NCBI RefSeq assembly: GCF_012932145.1
Contig: NZ_MWOK01000017.1
Location: 1-64,000 of the forward strand
Length of the DNA: 64,000 bases
Direction: 5' to 3'
DNA from: Acidovorax sp. SRB_14
GTDB taxonomy: Bacteria > Pseudomonadota > Gammaproteobacteria > Burkholderiales > Burkholderiaceae_C
The notes beneath the pieces were generated by a model. It worked only from the letters and a program-made list of their open reading frames with translations, was not told where the DNA came from and searched no databases. How positions within the stretch are numbered: position 1 is the stretch's first letter; each line of letters opens with the position of its first letter. This document shows positions 45,940-54,126 of the stretch, in pieces. Both the position numbers and the translations under genes were made by a program.

Positions 45940-47232
45940 CTACAGCGACTTCAGGTACTGCGCCAGGTCGGCCACATCCTGGGCGCTGAGACCGAGGGCC
46001 TGCCGGGTGTTGTAGGTCTGCGCCACCTCCTCGAGCGTGGCGGCCGAGCCGTCGTGGAAATAGGGGGCGTGCTGCCAGACGCCTTTGAGCGGCGACGTGC
46101 GGTACATCTTGGTCGCCGAACGGGAGGCGTAGCTCGGGCTTTCGGGCTCCGCCATCGAATCGCCCGGCGGGTGCAGCCGGGCATTGGCGTCCGTGAAGCT
46201 GCCCCCGCTGTGGCAGGCCACGCACTTTCCTGCGCCTTCGAACACCATGCGACCGCGCGCCGCGGCGGCCGGGTCGAAACTCCCCGCCGGCGCGGGCGGC
46301 GCGCCCAGCGACAGCTGGTACGCCTGCAGGGCGGGCAGCTGGGCCGAGACCCGGTCCTCGGTGCCGTGGGTGATGTGCAGGTTCAGGCGCGGCTCGACCA
46401 CCGTGCCCAGCCCGCCCATCTCGGCCACGGCCACGTAGCGGTTCCAGTAGGCGATGTCCTCGCCGTCGCCCGTGAAAGTGATGCGGTGGATGCCGGCCAG
46501 CCCATAGGCGGGCGGAATCACGACCGGCTTGCTCAGGCCGTCCACGTTGTTGCGGGGGTCGAACTTGCCAGGCCCCCAGCTGTTGAGGGTGGCCTTCGCC
46601 GCCGCGTCCAGCGCCGGCGACAGGGCGATGATCGCTCCCGGGTTGAGGTCGCGGTTGGGCCAGCCGTCCAGGCGCTTGCCGATGCCTTTCGCGAACGAGT
46701 TGTCGACCGTCGAATGGCACAGCGCGCAGGTGATGCCCACCCGCATGAGCCGGTCCACGCCGTTGACCGTTTCCACCACGCCCTGGACGCCGACGACCGC
46801 GTTGAGCTTGAGCAGCGCCACGGTGGTGGCCGGGCTCTTGAGGTCGACGCTGCCGTCCTGGATGCCCGCCACCACGGCCGCCGGCAGCGCCTCGGCATCG
46901 ACCTTGAGCCCCACGGACAGTGCCGTCACCGGGTCGACCGCAGCGCTGATGACCTCGTGCATCTTCAGGGTGTCGGTCCATTGCACCTCGTCGCCAAAGG
47001 TGTCGAAGCGGAAGATCTGTTTTCCCTGCTCGACCAGCGCCGCCTGGGCCGGGTCCGGGACACCGGAAGACGAATCACCGCCACTGCCACCGCCACTGCC
47101 ACCGCCACTGCCACCGCCACTGCCACCGCCGCCGCCACAGGCCACGGCCACTGCCGCTACCAAGCCCAGGGGCGCGGCCAGGCGCAGGGTGCGCACGGCC
47201 TGGGAAGGAACGAAAAATGGAGGGAGCGTCAT
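45940..47232 (-). CDS. Dihaem cytochrome c peroxidase-like lipoprotein
   Basis: 430 residues. A signal sequence with lipobox (VAAVAVAC) precedes a Gly/Ser linker of repeated GGGS, so it is lipid-anchored in the periplasm. Two c-type haem sites are visible: CALCH (about residue 168) and CVACH (near residue 320). The C-terminal part (YRTSPLKGVWQHAPYFHDGSAATLEEV) is the bacterial cytochrome c peroxidase/MauG-type signature. It likely reduces peroxide or another small oxidant. The 12-bp tandem repeat encoding the linker makes its length prone to change. Confidence 0.88.
   Translation of the reverse strand: MTLPPFFVPSQAVRTLRLAAPLGLVAAVAVACGGGGGSGGGSGGGSGGGSGGDSSSGVPDPAQAALVEQGKQIFRFDTFGDEVQWTDTLKMHEVISAAVDPVTALSVGLKVDAEALPAAVVAGIQDGSVDLKSPATTVALLKLNAVVGVQGVVETVNGVDRLMRVGITCALCHSTVDNSFAKGIGKRLDGWPNRDLNPGAIIALSPALDAAAKATLNSWGPGKFDPRNNVDGLSKPVVIPPAYGLAGIHRITFTGDGEDIAYWNRYVAVAEMGGLGTVVEPRLNLHITHGTEDRVSAQLPALQAYQLSLGAPPAPAGSFDPAAAARGRMVFEGAGKCVACHSGGSFTDANARLHPPGDSMAEPESPSYASRSATKMYRTSPLKGVWQHAPYFHDGSAATLEEVAQTYNTRQALGLSAQDVADLAQYLKSL
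47086..47137. repeat. 12-bp tandem repeat (GGGS linker)
   Basis: About four exact units of CCACCGCCACTG within the lipoprotein gene, encoding the Gly-Gly-Gly-Ser linker directly after the lipidated Cys. Slippage would change the linker by four residues per unit without breaking the frame. Confidence 0.85.
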
Positions 47233-47402
47233 GGTTTTCTCCTGCACAAGGGCACACAAGGGATTCGGCACAGCGCATCCGGGGCGGCGCCTGTGCCGCG
47301 TTGGGGTGCGGCGTGCCGGCTTCTTCCGGCCTTTTTCCGTTAGATGCGGGCTGGCGTGAAAACGTGACAACCGCCGGCGGCTTTCGCGCCCCAGCGGCCA
47401 TG

Positions 47403-47416
47403 GGACAATCTTGTCC
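47403..47416 (+). other. Palindrome at the RNase start codon
   Basis: GGACAATCTTGTCC, a perfect 6-bp inverted repeat with a 2-nt centre, immediately before the ATG at 47417. GACAAT inside it also resembles a -10 box. Confidence 0.4.
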
Positions 47417-49492
47417 ATGCACGCATTGTTTGAAGAATCCGGCAAGTTCCTGGCCGGCCGCATCCTCTCGGAGGCCGACACTTCGGCCCAGATCGAGCTC
47501 GATTCGGGCAAACGGGTCAAGGTCAAGTCCGCCCACATCCTGCTGAAATTCGAAAAACCCGCGCCCGCCGAACTCGTGGCGCAGGCGCAGGCCGTGGCGC
47601 AGACCATCGAACTCGACCTGGCCTGGGAATTCGCCTCCGAGGACGAGTTCGGCTTTGCCGACCTGGCGCGCGACTATTTCTCGGACCACGCCACGCTGGC
47701 CCAGCAGGCGGGCGCGCTGTTCGCGCTCTACGAGGCGCCGCACTACTTCCGCCGCGCCGGCAAGGGCCGCTTCAAGAAGGCCCCGGCCGAGATCCTGCAG
47801 CAGGCGCTGGCCGCCATCGAGAAGAAAAAGCGCGTGCTGGCCCAGATCGCCGAGTGGGCCCAGTCCCTGGCCCAGGGCGACTGTCCGCAGCCGATCCGCG
47901 AGCAGCTCTACAAGATTCTGTTCCGCCCCGACAAGAACGCGCCCGAGTACAAGGCCGTGGTCGAGGCCAGCCGCGCCACGCACACCGCGCCGCTCCCGCT
48001 GCTGCAAAAGGCCGGCGCCATCGATTCGAGCTACCAGTTCCACTGGAAGCGCTTCTTGTTCGACAACTTCCCCAAGGGCACGGACTTCCCGCCGCTGGCC
48101 GCGCCCCAGCCGCCCGCCGACCTGCCGCTGGCGCCGGTGCAGGCGTACTCCATCGATGACTCGGCCACCACCGAGATCGACGACGCGCTGTCGCTGCAAG
48201 GCCTGGGCAGCGGCACCGTGGTGCTGGGCATCCACATCGCCGCGCCGGGCCTGGCAATGGCACCGGGCGACGCGCTCGACCAGCTCGGGCGCCAGCGCCT
48301 GTCCACGGTCTACATGCCCGGCTACAAGATCACCATGCTGCCCGACGAGGTGGTGCAGATCTACACGCTCGACGCAGGCCGCGCCAACCCGGCCGTGTCG
48401 CTGTACGTGACCATCGACGAGGCCACGCTGGCCGTCACCGGCACCGAAACCAAGCTCGAGCGCGTGCCCGTCAGCGTCAACCTGCGCCACGACCAGCTCG
48501 ACCACATCGTCACCGAAGAATGGCTGGCCGACCCCTCGATTCACACTGAAAATACGCCCCAGCCCTTGCTGGAACTGCGCGAGCAGCTCTCATTTTTGCA
48601 CCGCTTTGCCAAGAGTTTGAAGGCCCAGCGCGAGGTGGTGCGCGGCAAGCCCGAAGCCTTCAACCGCCCCGACTACAGCTTCCGCCTGGTCGGCAACGAC
48701 GGCGCCGAGCCCGATGGCACGGAGCAGGTGCAGATCGGCACGCGCAAGCGCGGCGCGCCGCTCGACCTGATCGTGGCCGAAGCCGCCATCGTCGCCAACA
48801 GCACCTGGGGCAGCTGGATGGCCGATCTCGGCGTGCCCGGCATCTACCGCAGCCAGGCGAGCCTGGCGCCGGGCGTGAAGGTGCGCATGGGCACCAAGGC
48901 GCTGCCGCACGCCGGCATCGGCGTCAAGAGCTACGCCTGGGCGACCTCGCCGCTGCGCCGCTACACCGACCTGGTCAACCAGTGGCAGATCATTGCCTGC
49001 GCGCGCCACGGCAAGACCGCCGCGCTGGCCGCGCCGTTCAAGCCCAAGGACGCCGACCTGTTCTCGATCATCAGCAGCTTTGACGCCGCCTACAGCGCCT
49101 ACAACGGCTACCAGGCCGGCATGGAGCGCTTCTGGACGCTCCAGTACCTGGCGCAAAACCGCATCACCGAACTCACGGCGACGGTGTTCAAGGAAGGCCC
49201 GGGCGGCAGCTTCCTGGTGCGCGCCGACGAGCTGCCGCTGGTGTTCCCGGTGCTGGGCGCGCAGCACCTGCCGCGCGGTGCGCGCCTGCGCGTGCGGCTC
49301 GGCGAGATCGACGACATCACGCTCGACCTGCACGGCACCGTCCTGGAACGCCTGGACGACCCCGCCGACGCCAGCGACGATGGCCCGGTGGACGATGCCG
49401 ACGACGAAGAGGCCGTGGCCGGCCCGATCGCCATTGCCGTCGATGTGAGCGAAAGCGACGCCGCGGCGAGCGCCGATCCCCCTGCGCCGTGA
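47417..49492 (+). CDS. RNase II/R-family exoribonuclease
   Basis: 691 residues. It degrades RNA 3' to 5' in the cytosol. The RNB catalytic core is YSIDDSATTEIDDALS (the conserved Asp cluster), with NLRHDQLDHIV, AREL-like and REVVRGKPEAFNRPDYSFRL, and YAWATSPLRRYTDLVNQWQI. The N-terminus (MHALFEESGKFLAG) is unlike E. coli RNase II, as in the beta-proteobacterial branch. A stretch at residues about 377-394 may derive from a copy of the dispersed repeat. A TTG at 47411 is a less likely start. It overlaps the TonB-like gene by 4 bp. Confidence 0.93.
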   Translation: MHALFEESGKFLAGRILSEADTSAQIELDSGKRVKVKSAHILLKFEKPAPAELVAQAQAVAQTIELDLAWEFASEDEFGFADLARDYFSDHATLAQQAGALFALYEAPHYFRRAGKGRFKKAPAEILQQALAAIEKKKRVLAQIAEWAQSLAQGDCPQPIREQLYKILFRPDKNAPEYKAVVEASRATHTAPLPLLQKAGAIDSSYQFHWKRFLFDNFPKGTDFPPLAAPQPPADLPLAPVQAYSIDDSATTEIDDALSLQGLGSGTVVLGIHIAAPGLAMAPGDALDQLGRQRLSTVYMPGYKITMLPDEVVQIYTLDAGRANPAVSLYVTIDEATLAVTGTETKLERVPVSVNLRHDQLDHIVTEEWLADPSIHTENTPQPLLELREQLSFLHRFAKSLKAQREVVRGKPEAFNRPDYSFRLVGNDGAEPDGTEQVQIGTRKRGAPLDLIVAEAAIVANSTWGSWMADLGVPGIYRSQASLAPGVKVRMGTKALPHAGIGVKSYAWATSPLRRYTDLVNQWQIIACARHGKTAALAAPFKPKDADLFSIISSFDAAYSAYNGYQAGMERFWTLQYLAQNRITELTATVFKEGPGGSFLVRADELPLVFPVLGAQHLPRGARLRVRLGEIDDITLDLHGTVLERLDDPADASDDGPVDDADDEEAVAGPIAIAVDVSESDAAASADPPAP
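48547..48598 (-). repeat. Possible palindromic repeat copy R7, inside the RNase gene
   Basis: On the minus strand: AAAAATGAGAGCTGCTCGCGC, then CCAGCAAGGGCTGGGGC and TATTTTCAG. It keeps the AGCTG, GCGC, CAGCAAG-GCTGG and tail blocks in order, but is the most diverged copy. Confidence 0.45.
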
Positions 49493-50349
49493 CACGGGCC
49501 GCCTTCCTTCGCAAGCTCAGCACGCTGCAGCTGACCCTGCTGGTGTCGGCGCTGCTGCACGCCGCCGTGCTGTCGGTGCGCTTCGTCGATCCGGAGGGCT
49601 TCAACCGCGTGTTCCAGGACACGCCGCTCGAAGTGATCCTGGTCAACGCCAAGTCCAGCGAGCGCCCCGACAAGGCGCAGGCCATCGCGCAGGCGGCGCT
49701 GGCCGGCGGCGGCGACGCTGCCCAGGGCCGCGCCACCAGCCCGCTGCCCTATTCGGCCCTCACCCACATCGGCAACGATTTCGAGGAGGCCCAGCGCAAG
49801 CTCGACACACTGCAGGAACAGCAAACCCAGCTGCTCGCCCAGTTGCGCAAGCAGATTGCCGCCCTGCCCGCCCCCGACCCGCGCAAGCCCAGCCCCGACC
49901 CCGCCAAGGCCGCCCAGGAAGAAAAGCGCCGCCAGCTCGTCAAGCTGCTGGCCGAGATCGAACGCCGCATCCACGAAGAGAACGCGCGCCCCAAGAAGCG
50001 CTATATCAGCCCCGCCACGCGCGAGGAGGTGTACGCGGTTTACTACGACGCGCTGCGACGCAAGGTCGAAGACAAGGGCACCGAGAACTTCCCCGAGATG
50101 GGCGGCAGAAAGCTATACGGCGAGCTGACCATGATCGTCACCGTCAACCACGATGGGCGCGTGCTCGCCACCGAAATCGTGCAGGGCTCGGGCACGCCCC
50201 TGCTCGACAGCCGTGCCGAGGCCATTGCGCGCGCGGCGGGCCCGTTCGGCGCCTTCAATGCCGAGATGCGCCGCAAGGCCGACCAGATTGCCGTGGTCTC
50301 GCGCTTCAAGTTCACGCGCGAGCAAACCCTGGAGACCAGCGTGCGATGA
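49489..50349 (+). CDS. TonB/TolA-like envelope protein
   Basis: 286 residues. One N-terminal membrane helix (LTLLVSALLHAAVLSV) is followed by a long helical, charged periplasmic stretch (EAQRKLDTLQEQQTQLLAQLRKQI) and a C-terminal TonB-like domain (KLYGELTMIVTVNHDGRVLATEIVQGSGTPLLD). It would transmit energy from ExbB/D-like or TolQ/R-like motors to the outer membrane; no motor gene is nearby. The GTG start at 49489 overlaps the RNase stop, and it overlaps aroE at its end, so the three are coupled. Confidence 0.88.
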   Translation: MTRAAFLRKLSTLQLTLLVSALLHAAVLSVRFVDPEGFNRVFQDTPLEVILVNAKSSERPDKAQAIAQAALAGGGDAAQGRATSPLPYSALTHIGNDFEEAQRKLDTLQEQQTQLLAQLRKQIAALPAPDPRKPSPDPAKAAQEEKRRQLVKLLAEIERRIHEENARPKKRYISPATREEVYAVYYDALRRKVEDKGTENFPEMGGRKLYGELTMIVTVNHDGRVLATEIVQGSGTPLLDSRAEAIARAAGPFGAFNAEMRRKADQIAVVSRFKFTREQTLETSVR

Positions 50350-51245
50350 ACGCCAGCGCCCCCCCGCCCGATCTTTACTGCGTCATGGGCCATCCGGTCG
50401 AACACAGCCGCTCGCCCTGGATCCACGCGCGCTTTGCCGCACTCACGGGCCAGGCGCTGCGCTACGAGCGCCGCCTGGTGCCGCTGGACGGCTTTGCGCA
50501 GGCGCTGGCCGAATTCGCCGCCGCCGGAGGGCGCGGCTGCAACATCACGGTGCCGTTCAAGCTCGAAGCCGCTCAGTTGGCCACCCAGCGCAGCGAGCGC
50601 GTGCAGCTGGCCGGCGCCGCCAACACCCTGCGCTTTGCCGACGGCGAAATCTACGCCGACAACACCGATGGCCTGGGCCTGGTGGCCGACGTCGCGCACA
50701 ACGCCGGCTTTGCCTTGGCCGGGCGCGACGTGCTGCTGGTCGGCGCGGGCGGTGCGGCCGCAGGTGCGCTCGGGCCGCTGCTGGCCGCCGGGCCGCGCCG
50801 CGTCGCCGTGGCGAACCGCACCCTGGCGCGCGCGCAGGCGCTGGTGCAGTCGCACGCGCCCCTGGCTGCGCTACACAAAACAGAGCTGTCAGCGCATACC
50901 CCGCAAGCGTTAGAGGGCAATTTGACCCCAAACGGGACCTTTGACATCGTCATCAACGCCAGCGCCAGCAGCCTCGCAGGCGATGCGGTCCCCGTCCCCG
51001 CCAGCGTGCTGCGCCCGGGCGCCCTGGCCTACGACATGATGTACGGCCCGGCCGCCCAGGGCTTCCTGGACTGGGCCCGCGCGCACGGCGCCCAGCCGCG
51101 CGACGGCCTGGGCATGCTGGTGGAACAGGCCGCCGAGGCCTTTGCGATCTGGCGCGGCGTGCGCCCGCCCAGCGCCGCGGTACTCGCTGAACTGCGCGCG
51201 CTGATGGCGCAGCCCGCCTTCGCCTCCGGCACCCACGCGCACTGA
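50346..51245 (+). CDS. aroE: Shikimate dehydrogenase
   Basis: 299 residues, about 25 longer than E. coli AroE. It reduces dehydroshikimate with NADPH, step four of the shikimate pathway. Substrate-binding parts: MGHPVEHSRSPWIHARFA and NITVPFKLEA (catalytic Lys), NTDGLGLV (catalytic Asp) and the NADP loop LLVGAGGAAAGAL with VANRTLARAQALV; the C-terminus has DGLGMLVEQAAEAF. The extra length is explained by an in-frame copy of the dispersed repeat at residues about 176-196 (ELSAHTPQALEGNLTPN), in the cofactor domain. Confidence 0.95.
   Translation: MNASAPPPDLYCVMGHPVEHSRSPWIHARFAALTGQALRYERRLVPLDGFAQALAEFAAAGGRGCNITVPFKLEAAQLATQRSERVQLAGAANTLRFADGEIYADNTDGLGLVADVAHNAGFALAGRDVLLVGAGGAAAGALGPLLAAGPRRVAVANRTLARAQALVQSHAPLAALHKTELSAHTPQALEGNLTPNGTFDIVINASASSLAGDAVPVPASVLRPGALAYDMMYGPAAQGFLDWARAHGAQPRDGLGMLVEQAAEAFAIWRGVRPPSAAVLAELRALMAQPAFASGTHAH
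50873..50933 (+). repeat. Palindromic repeat copy R8, inside aroE
   Basis: ACAAAACAGAGCTGTCAGCGC, a centre, CAAGCGTTAGAGGGCAATTTG. It is well preserved, in frame, without stop codons. Confidence 0.8.
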
Positions 51246-51259
51246 AGCGCCACTGCCCC

Positions 51260-52021
51260 ATGAAGCCGCTGCTGCGCTGGATCGGCCTGGTGTTGCTGGC
51301 GCTGCTGGCGCTGCAGTTGTTCTTCGCCCTGCGCATCGCCGCCATGGCCGCGATCGCCCCCGAATCCACCGGCTTCCAGCGCTCCGAGGCCTGGGTGCAA
51401 TGGGCCGACACAGGCACGGTGCGCTGGCGCCAGCAGTGGGTGCCGTATACGCAGATCTCCGACCACCTCAAGCGCGCCGTCATCACCGCGGAAGACGACA
51501 GCTTCGTCAACCACGACGGCGTGGACTGGAACGCCATCGAAAAGGCCTGGGAGCGCAACGCCCTTGCCGAGGCCCAGGCCGCGCGCCAGGAAGCCGCGCG
51601 CCCCGCCAAGCCGCGCGCCCCGGCCGCCGCCGCGCGGCCCGTGCGCGCGCCCAAGATCCGGGGCGGCTCCACCATCACGCAGCAGCTGGCCAAGAACCTG
51701 CTGCTGTCGGGCGAGCGCACGCTGCTGCGCAAGGGCCAGGAGTTCGTGCTCACGCTGCTGCTGGAGCAATTCCTCACCAAGCAGCGCATCCTGGAGATCT
51801 ACCTCAACAACGTCGAATGGGGCGCCGGCGTGTTCGGCGCCGAGGCTGCCGCGCAGCACTACTTCCGCAAAAGCGCCGCCCGCCTGGCCCCTGCCGAGGC
51901 CGCCCGCCTGGCCGTGATGCTGCCCGCGCCCAAGCGCTTCGAAAAGATGCCCGGCTCCGCCTACCTGAGCGGCCGCACCCGGGCCATCCTGCGGCGCATG
52001 GGCGGGGCGGAGCTGCCGTGA
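51260..52021 (+). CDS. mtgA: Monofunctional peptidoglycan glycosyltransferase MtgA
   Basis: 253 residues, GT51 family. One N-terminal membrane helix (LLRWIGLVLLALLALQLFFAL) precedes the catalytic domain: VITAEDDSFVNHDGVDW (catalytic Glu), RGGSTITQQLAKNLLLSGERTLLRKGQE, EIYLNNVEWGAGVFGAEAAAQHYF. It polymerises glycan strands from lipid II without a transpeptidase domain. An Ala/Pro/Arg-rich stretch at about residues 98-130 lengthens the loop before the GGSTITQQ motif. It lies 14 bp after aroE. Confidence 0.95.
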   Translation: MKPLLRWIGLVLLALLALQLFFALRIAAMAAIAPESTGFQRSEAWVQWADTGTVRWRQQWVPYTQISDHLKRAVITAEDDSFVNHDGVDWNAIEKAWERNALAEAQAARQEAARPAKPRAPAAAARPVRAPKIRGGSTITQQLAKNLLLSGERTLLRKGQEFVLTLLLEQFLTKQRILEIYLNNVEWGAGVFGAEAAAQHYFRKSAARLAPAEAARLAVMLPAPKRFEKMPGSAYLSGRTRAILRRMGGAELP

Positions 52022-52119
52022 CTGCCACGGCCAACGGCGCAGCAAAGCGGTAGTGCACGCGCGATGGCATAGCGCGAAAGAACGCCCCGCAGGTTCTATA
52101 AGCGTCGATATTTTTGACA

Positions 52120-52143
52120 CTTCGTGACGTGTAGTTACGTAAG
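52120..52143 (+). promoter_or_regulatory. Imperfect inverted repeat upstream of the PEP-CTERM gene
   Basis: CTTCGTGAC and GTTACGTAAG flank GTGTA, centred about 55 bp before the predicted sigma-54 transcript start. It could be an activator (PrsR-type) site; inferred from symmetry and position. Confidence 0.4.
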
Positions 52144-52160
52144 CCATTGATTTGTAACCT

Positions 52161-52176
52161 TGGCACACAAAATGCT
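52161..52176 (+). promoter_or_regulatory. Sigma-54 promoter of the PEP-CTERM gene
   Basis: TGGCACACAAAATGCT fits TGGCACRnnnnTTGCW except for one base, with GG at 52162-52163 and GC at 52174-52175 spaced by 10 nt. The transcript would begin near 52187, 20 nt before the chosen ATG. PEP-CTERM genes in beta-proteobacteria are known to be switched by PrsK-PrsR and sigma-54. Confidence 0.8.
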
Positions 52177-52206
52177 TCTTTTTGAGACCTCAACTAGGTG
52201 ATGTCA

Positions 52207-52761
52207 ATGCACCGTTTTCTCTCGCCCTTGGTTCTTGGTTTTTCGCTGCTCGCCGTGGGGGCTCAAGCGGCCCCGGTGGTCGGTAACACTTACCTGGATT
52301 CGGACAATGTCGGTTGGACCTACATCGGCAGCTACGACGTGGGGTCCGGACCTTTCTGGAAGAACACCCCTCTCAACTACACGGCTTTGCAAGCCGCCGA
52401 ATTGGTCTTCGGCTCCCTCGCAAATGGATACCAATACGCCATTTCAACCGTTGATTCCTTCGTGAATCACCTGGCCTGGTACGACGGATTCGGAGACACT
52501 TCCCATCTGCCGACCACCAACAAGTTTGGTGGCGGCAACGCGTTGGCCGAGAATTTCTTCATCGATGTGGGCAAGAGCGGCTACAACCAGGGCGGAGATC
52601 TTTCCGCCTATGTGGGCGGCGACAAGGCCACACAGGGCGGCGGCGCGTTCAACTATGTGTTCACCGCCGCCGCGCCCAACCCGGTGCCTGAACCGGGCGC
52701 GCTGGCATTGCTGGGACTGGGGCTCGCTGGCATTGCCGCATTGCGCCAGCGCAAGGCTTAA
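52207..52761 (+). CDS. PEP-CTERM-anchored exported protein
   Basis: 184 residues. A signal peptide (RFLSPLVLGFSLLAVGAQAA) is followed by a Gly/Asn/Tyr-rich mature part (GNTYLDSDNVGWTYIGSYDV, AENFFIDVGKSGYNQGG) and a C-terminal PEP-CTERM tail: VPEPGALALLGLGLAGIAAL, then RQRKA. Such tails are recognised by exosortase, which is not in this window, and proteins of this class are secreted or anchored in biofilm-forming bacteria. I prefer the ATG at 52207 because AGGTG ends 6 nt upstream; an ATG at 52201 would abut that site. It is preceded by a sigma-54 promoter and followed by a terminator. Confidence 0.9.
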   Translation: MHRFLSPLVLGFSLLAVGAQAAPVVGNTYLDSDNVGWTYIGSYDVGSGPFWKNTPLNYTALQAAELVFGSLANGYQYAISTVDSFVNHLAWYDGFGDTSHLPTTNKFGGGNALAENFFIDVGKSGYNQGGDLSAYVGGDKATQGGGAFNYVFTAAAPNPVPEPGALALLGLGLAGIAALRQRKA

Positions 52762-52780
52762 GCCCAGCGCTGCAACAAGG

Positions 52781-52801
52781 ACCCGCTTCGGCGGGTTTTT
52801 T
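52781..52801 (+). terminator. Intrinsic terminator of the PEP-CTERM gene
   Basis: CCCGC, a TTCG tetraloop and GCGGG followed by TTTTTT, 20 bp after the stop. Confidence 0.92.
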
Positions 52802-52911
52802 CTTGTGCCCGCTGCAAATCCCCGCGGCGTGCGGTCTCAGCGCACGCCTGGTTCGTTCAGGCCTGTGCGGAAGCGCAAGCCCGCCTCCAGTGCGCTGGTG
52901 CGCTGGTCCAT

Positions 52912-52968
52912 AATCAAAAAGGCGCTCAGCGCTTACCAGACAAGCACTGACAGCTCCATTTTTCACAG
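52912..52968 (-). repeat. Palindromic repeat copy R9, upstream of ruvC
   Basis: Minus strand: AAAAATGGAGCTGTCAGTGC, a centre, AAGCGCTGAGCGCCTTTTTGA. A good copy ending 2 bp before the ruvC ATG, so ruvC's start region is contributed by the repeat. Confidence 0.85.
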
Positions 52969-52970
52969 TT

Positions 52971-53519
52971 ATGCGAATCCTTGGCATCGACCCCGGCCTG
53001 CAAACGACCGGCTTTGGCGTGATAGACGTAGAGGGGCACGCGCTCAGCTATGTGGCCAGCGGCACCATCCGCACCACGCAGCTCGCGCTGGGCGACCTGC
53101 CGGGGCGGCTGAAGGTGCTGTTCGACGGCATCAGCGAGGTGGCGGCACGCTACCAGCCGACCGTGGCCACGGTCGAGATCATTTTCGTCAACGTCAACCC
53201 ACAGTCGACGCTGCTGCTGGGCCAGGCGCGCGGCGCCTGCATCACGGCGCTGGTGGCCAGCGACCTGCCGGTGGCCGAATACACGGCCTTGCAGATGAAG
53301 AAGGCGGTCGTCGGCCACGGGCGTGCGGCCAAGAGCCAGGTGCAGGAGATGGTGCGCCGCCTGCTGCAGCTGCCCGGCCTGCCGGGCACCGACGCGGCCG
53401 ACGCGCTGGGCATGGCCATCACCCACGCGCACGCGGGCGCCGCCATGGCGCGGCTGGCCGAGGCGGGAACGCTGCAGCGGCGCCAGCACGCGATGTACAA
53501 GGGCGGGCGCAGTTACTGA
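52971..53519 (+). CDS. ruvC: Holliday-junction endonuclease RuvC
   Basis: 182 residues. It cuts recombination junctions in the cytosol as a dimer. Catalytic acidic residues are in [19 protein letters not shown] (first Asp), [12 protein letters not shown] (Glu) and the C-terminal [16 protein letters not shown] (two Asp). Its usual neighbours ruvA and ruvB are not here. The start codon follows repeat R9 immediately. Confidence 0.96.
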   Translation: MRILGIDPGLQTTGFGVIDVEGHALSYVASGTIRTTQLALGDLPGRLKVLFDGISEVAARYQPTVATVEIIFVNVNPQSTLLLGQARGACITALVASDLPVAEYTALQMKKAVVGHGRAAKSQVQEMVRRLLQLPGLPGTDAADALGMAITHAHAGAAMARLAEAGTLQRRQHAMYKGGRSY

Positions 53520-53585
53520 CGGCGCGCGCGCTGCGCGCGCAAAGGGGCCAGCGCACCGGCCCGCTTGTTCCTAGAATGGCCTGCC

Positions 53586-54005
53586 ATGGCCCACCCTCCC
53601 CCTGCCGCCCCTCCGCCCAGCGCAGCGCCGGGATTCGTGTTCGTCAAAATCCCGGTGGGACGGCACGAGGCCGACCCTCTGCACCTGCGCGAGGAGCAGA
53701 TGGACGAGGCCTTGCGCGCGCAGGGCCTGGGCCTGGTGGTGGGCTGGGGCGATTCGCTGGGCGAGCGCCACTTGGACGGCTCGCGCGACGTGGTGTACCT
53801 GCGCATCGACATCCTTGTGCACGACCTGGCGGCTGCGCTCTCGGTGCTGCGAGCGCTGCTGCCCGCACTGGATGCGCCGCAGGGCACCGAGATCCACTAC
53901 ACGCTGGACGGACGCAACCTGCACGACACGGCGGAGGCGGCCGGGTGGCGGCTGCAACAGCCCCTGGCCACTGCGCCGCGCGGCCTGCCGCCGGCCTGGC
54001 GCTGA
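53586..54005 (+). CDS. Hypothetical protein beside ruvC
   Basis: 139 residues, Pro/Ala-rich N-terminus ([15 protein letters not shown]), then a mixed domain ([54 protein letters not shown]). I do not recognise it, but similar proteins are common in Comamonadaceae. The ATG at 53586 follows TAGAATGG, which resembles a -10 box. Its whole length lies opposite an open reading frame that runs on from the broken chemoreceptor. Confidence 0.65.
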   Translation: MAHPPPAAPPPSAAPGFVFVKIPVGRHEADPLHLREEQMDEALRAQGLGLVVGWGDSLGERHLDGSRDVVYLRIDILVHDLAAALSVLRALLPALDAPQGTEIHYTLDGRNLHDTAEAAGWRLQQPLATAPRGLPPAWR

Positions 54006-54066
54006 CACGCTTTGGTTTGCGGTGTCCCGCCCGGGGCCTGCGCTGTGCGCGGCCCGCTCATTCGCT

Positions 54067-54118
54067 ACGAAATCAAGAGCTACCAGCGCTTGATGGGCAA
54101 GCGCTGGAGCCTTAAAAC
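54067..54118 (+). repeat. Palindromic repeat copy R10
   Basis: AAATCAAGAGCTACCAGCGCTT, then GATGGG, then CAAGCGCTGGAGCC with an A-rich tail. The AGCGCTT / AAGCGCT arms are perfect complements. It is the closest copy to the inferred consensus, at the 3' end of the broken chemoreceptor. Confidence 0.92.
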
Positions 54119-54126
54119 GCTCGAAA

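Noticed and set aside
52781-52801. PEP-CTERM terminator as an attenuator for ruvC
   Set aside because: It directly follows the PEP-CTERM stop, and ruvC is 170 bp away behind a repeat; a plain terminator is enough.
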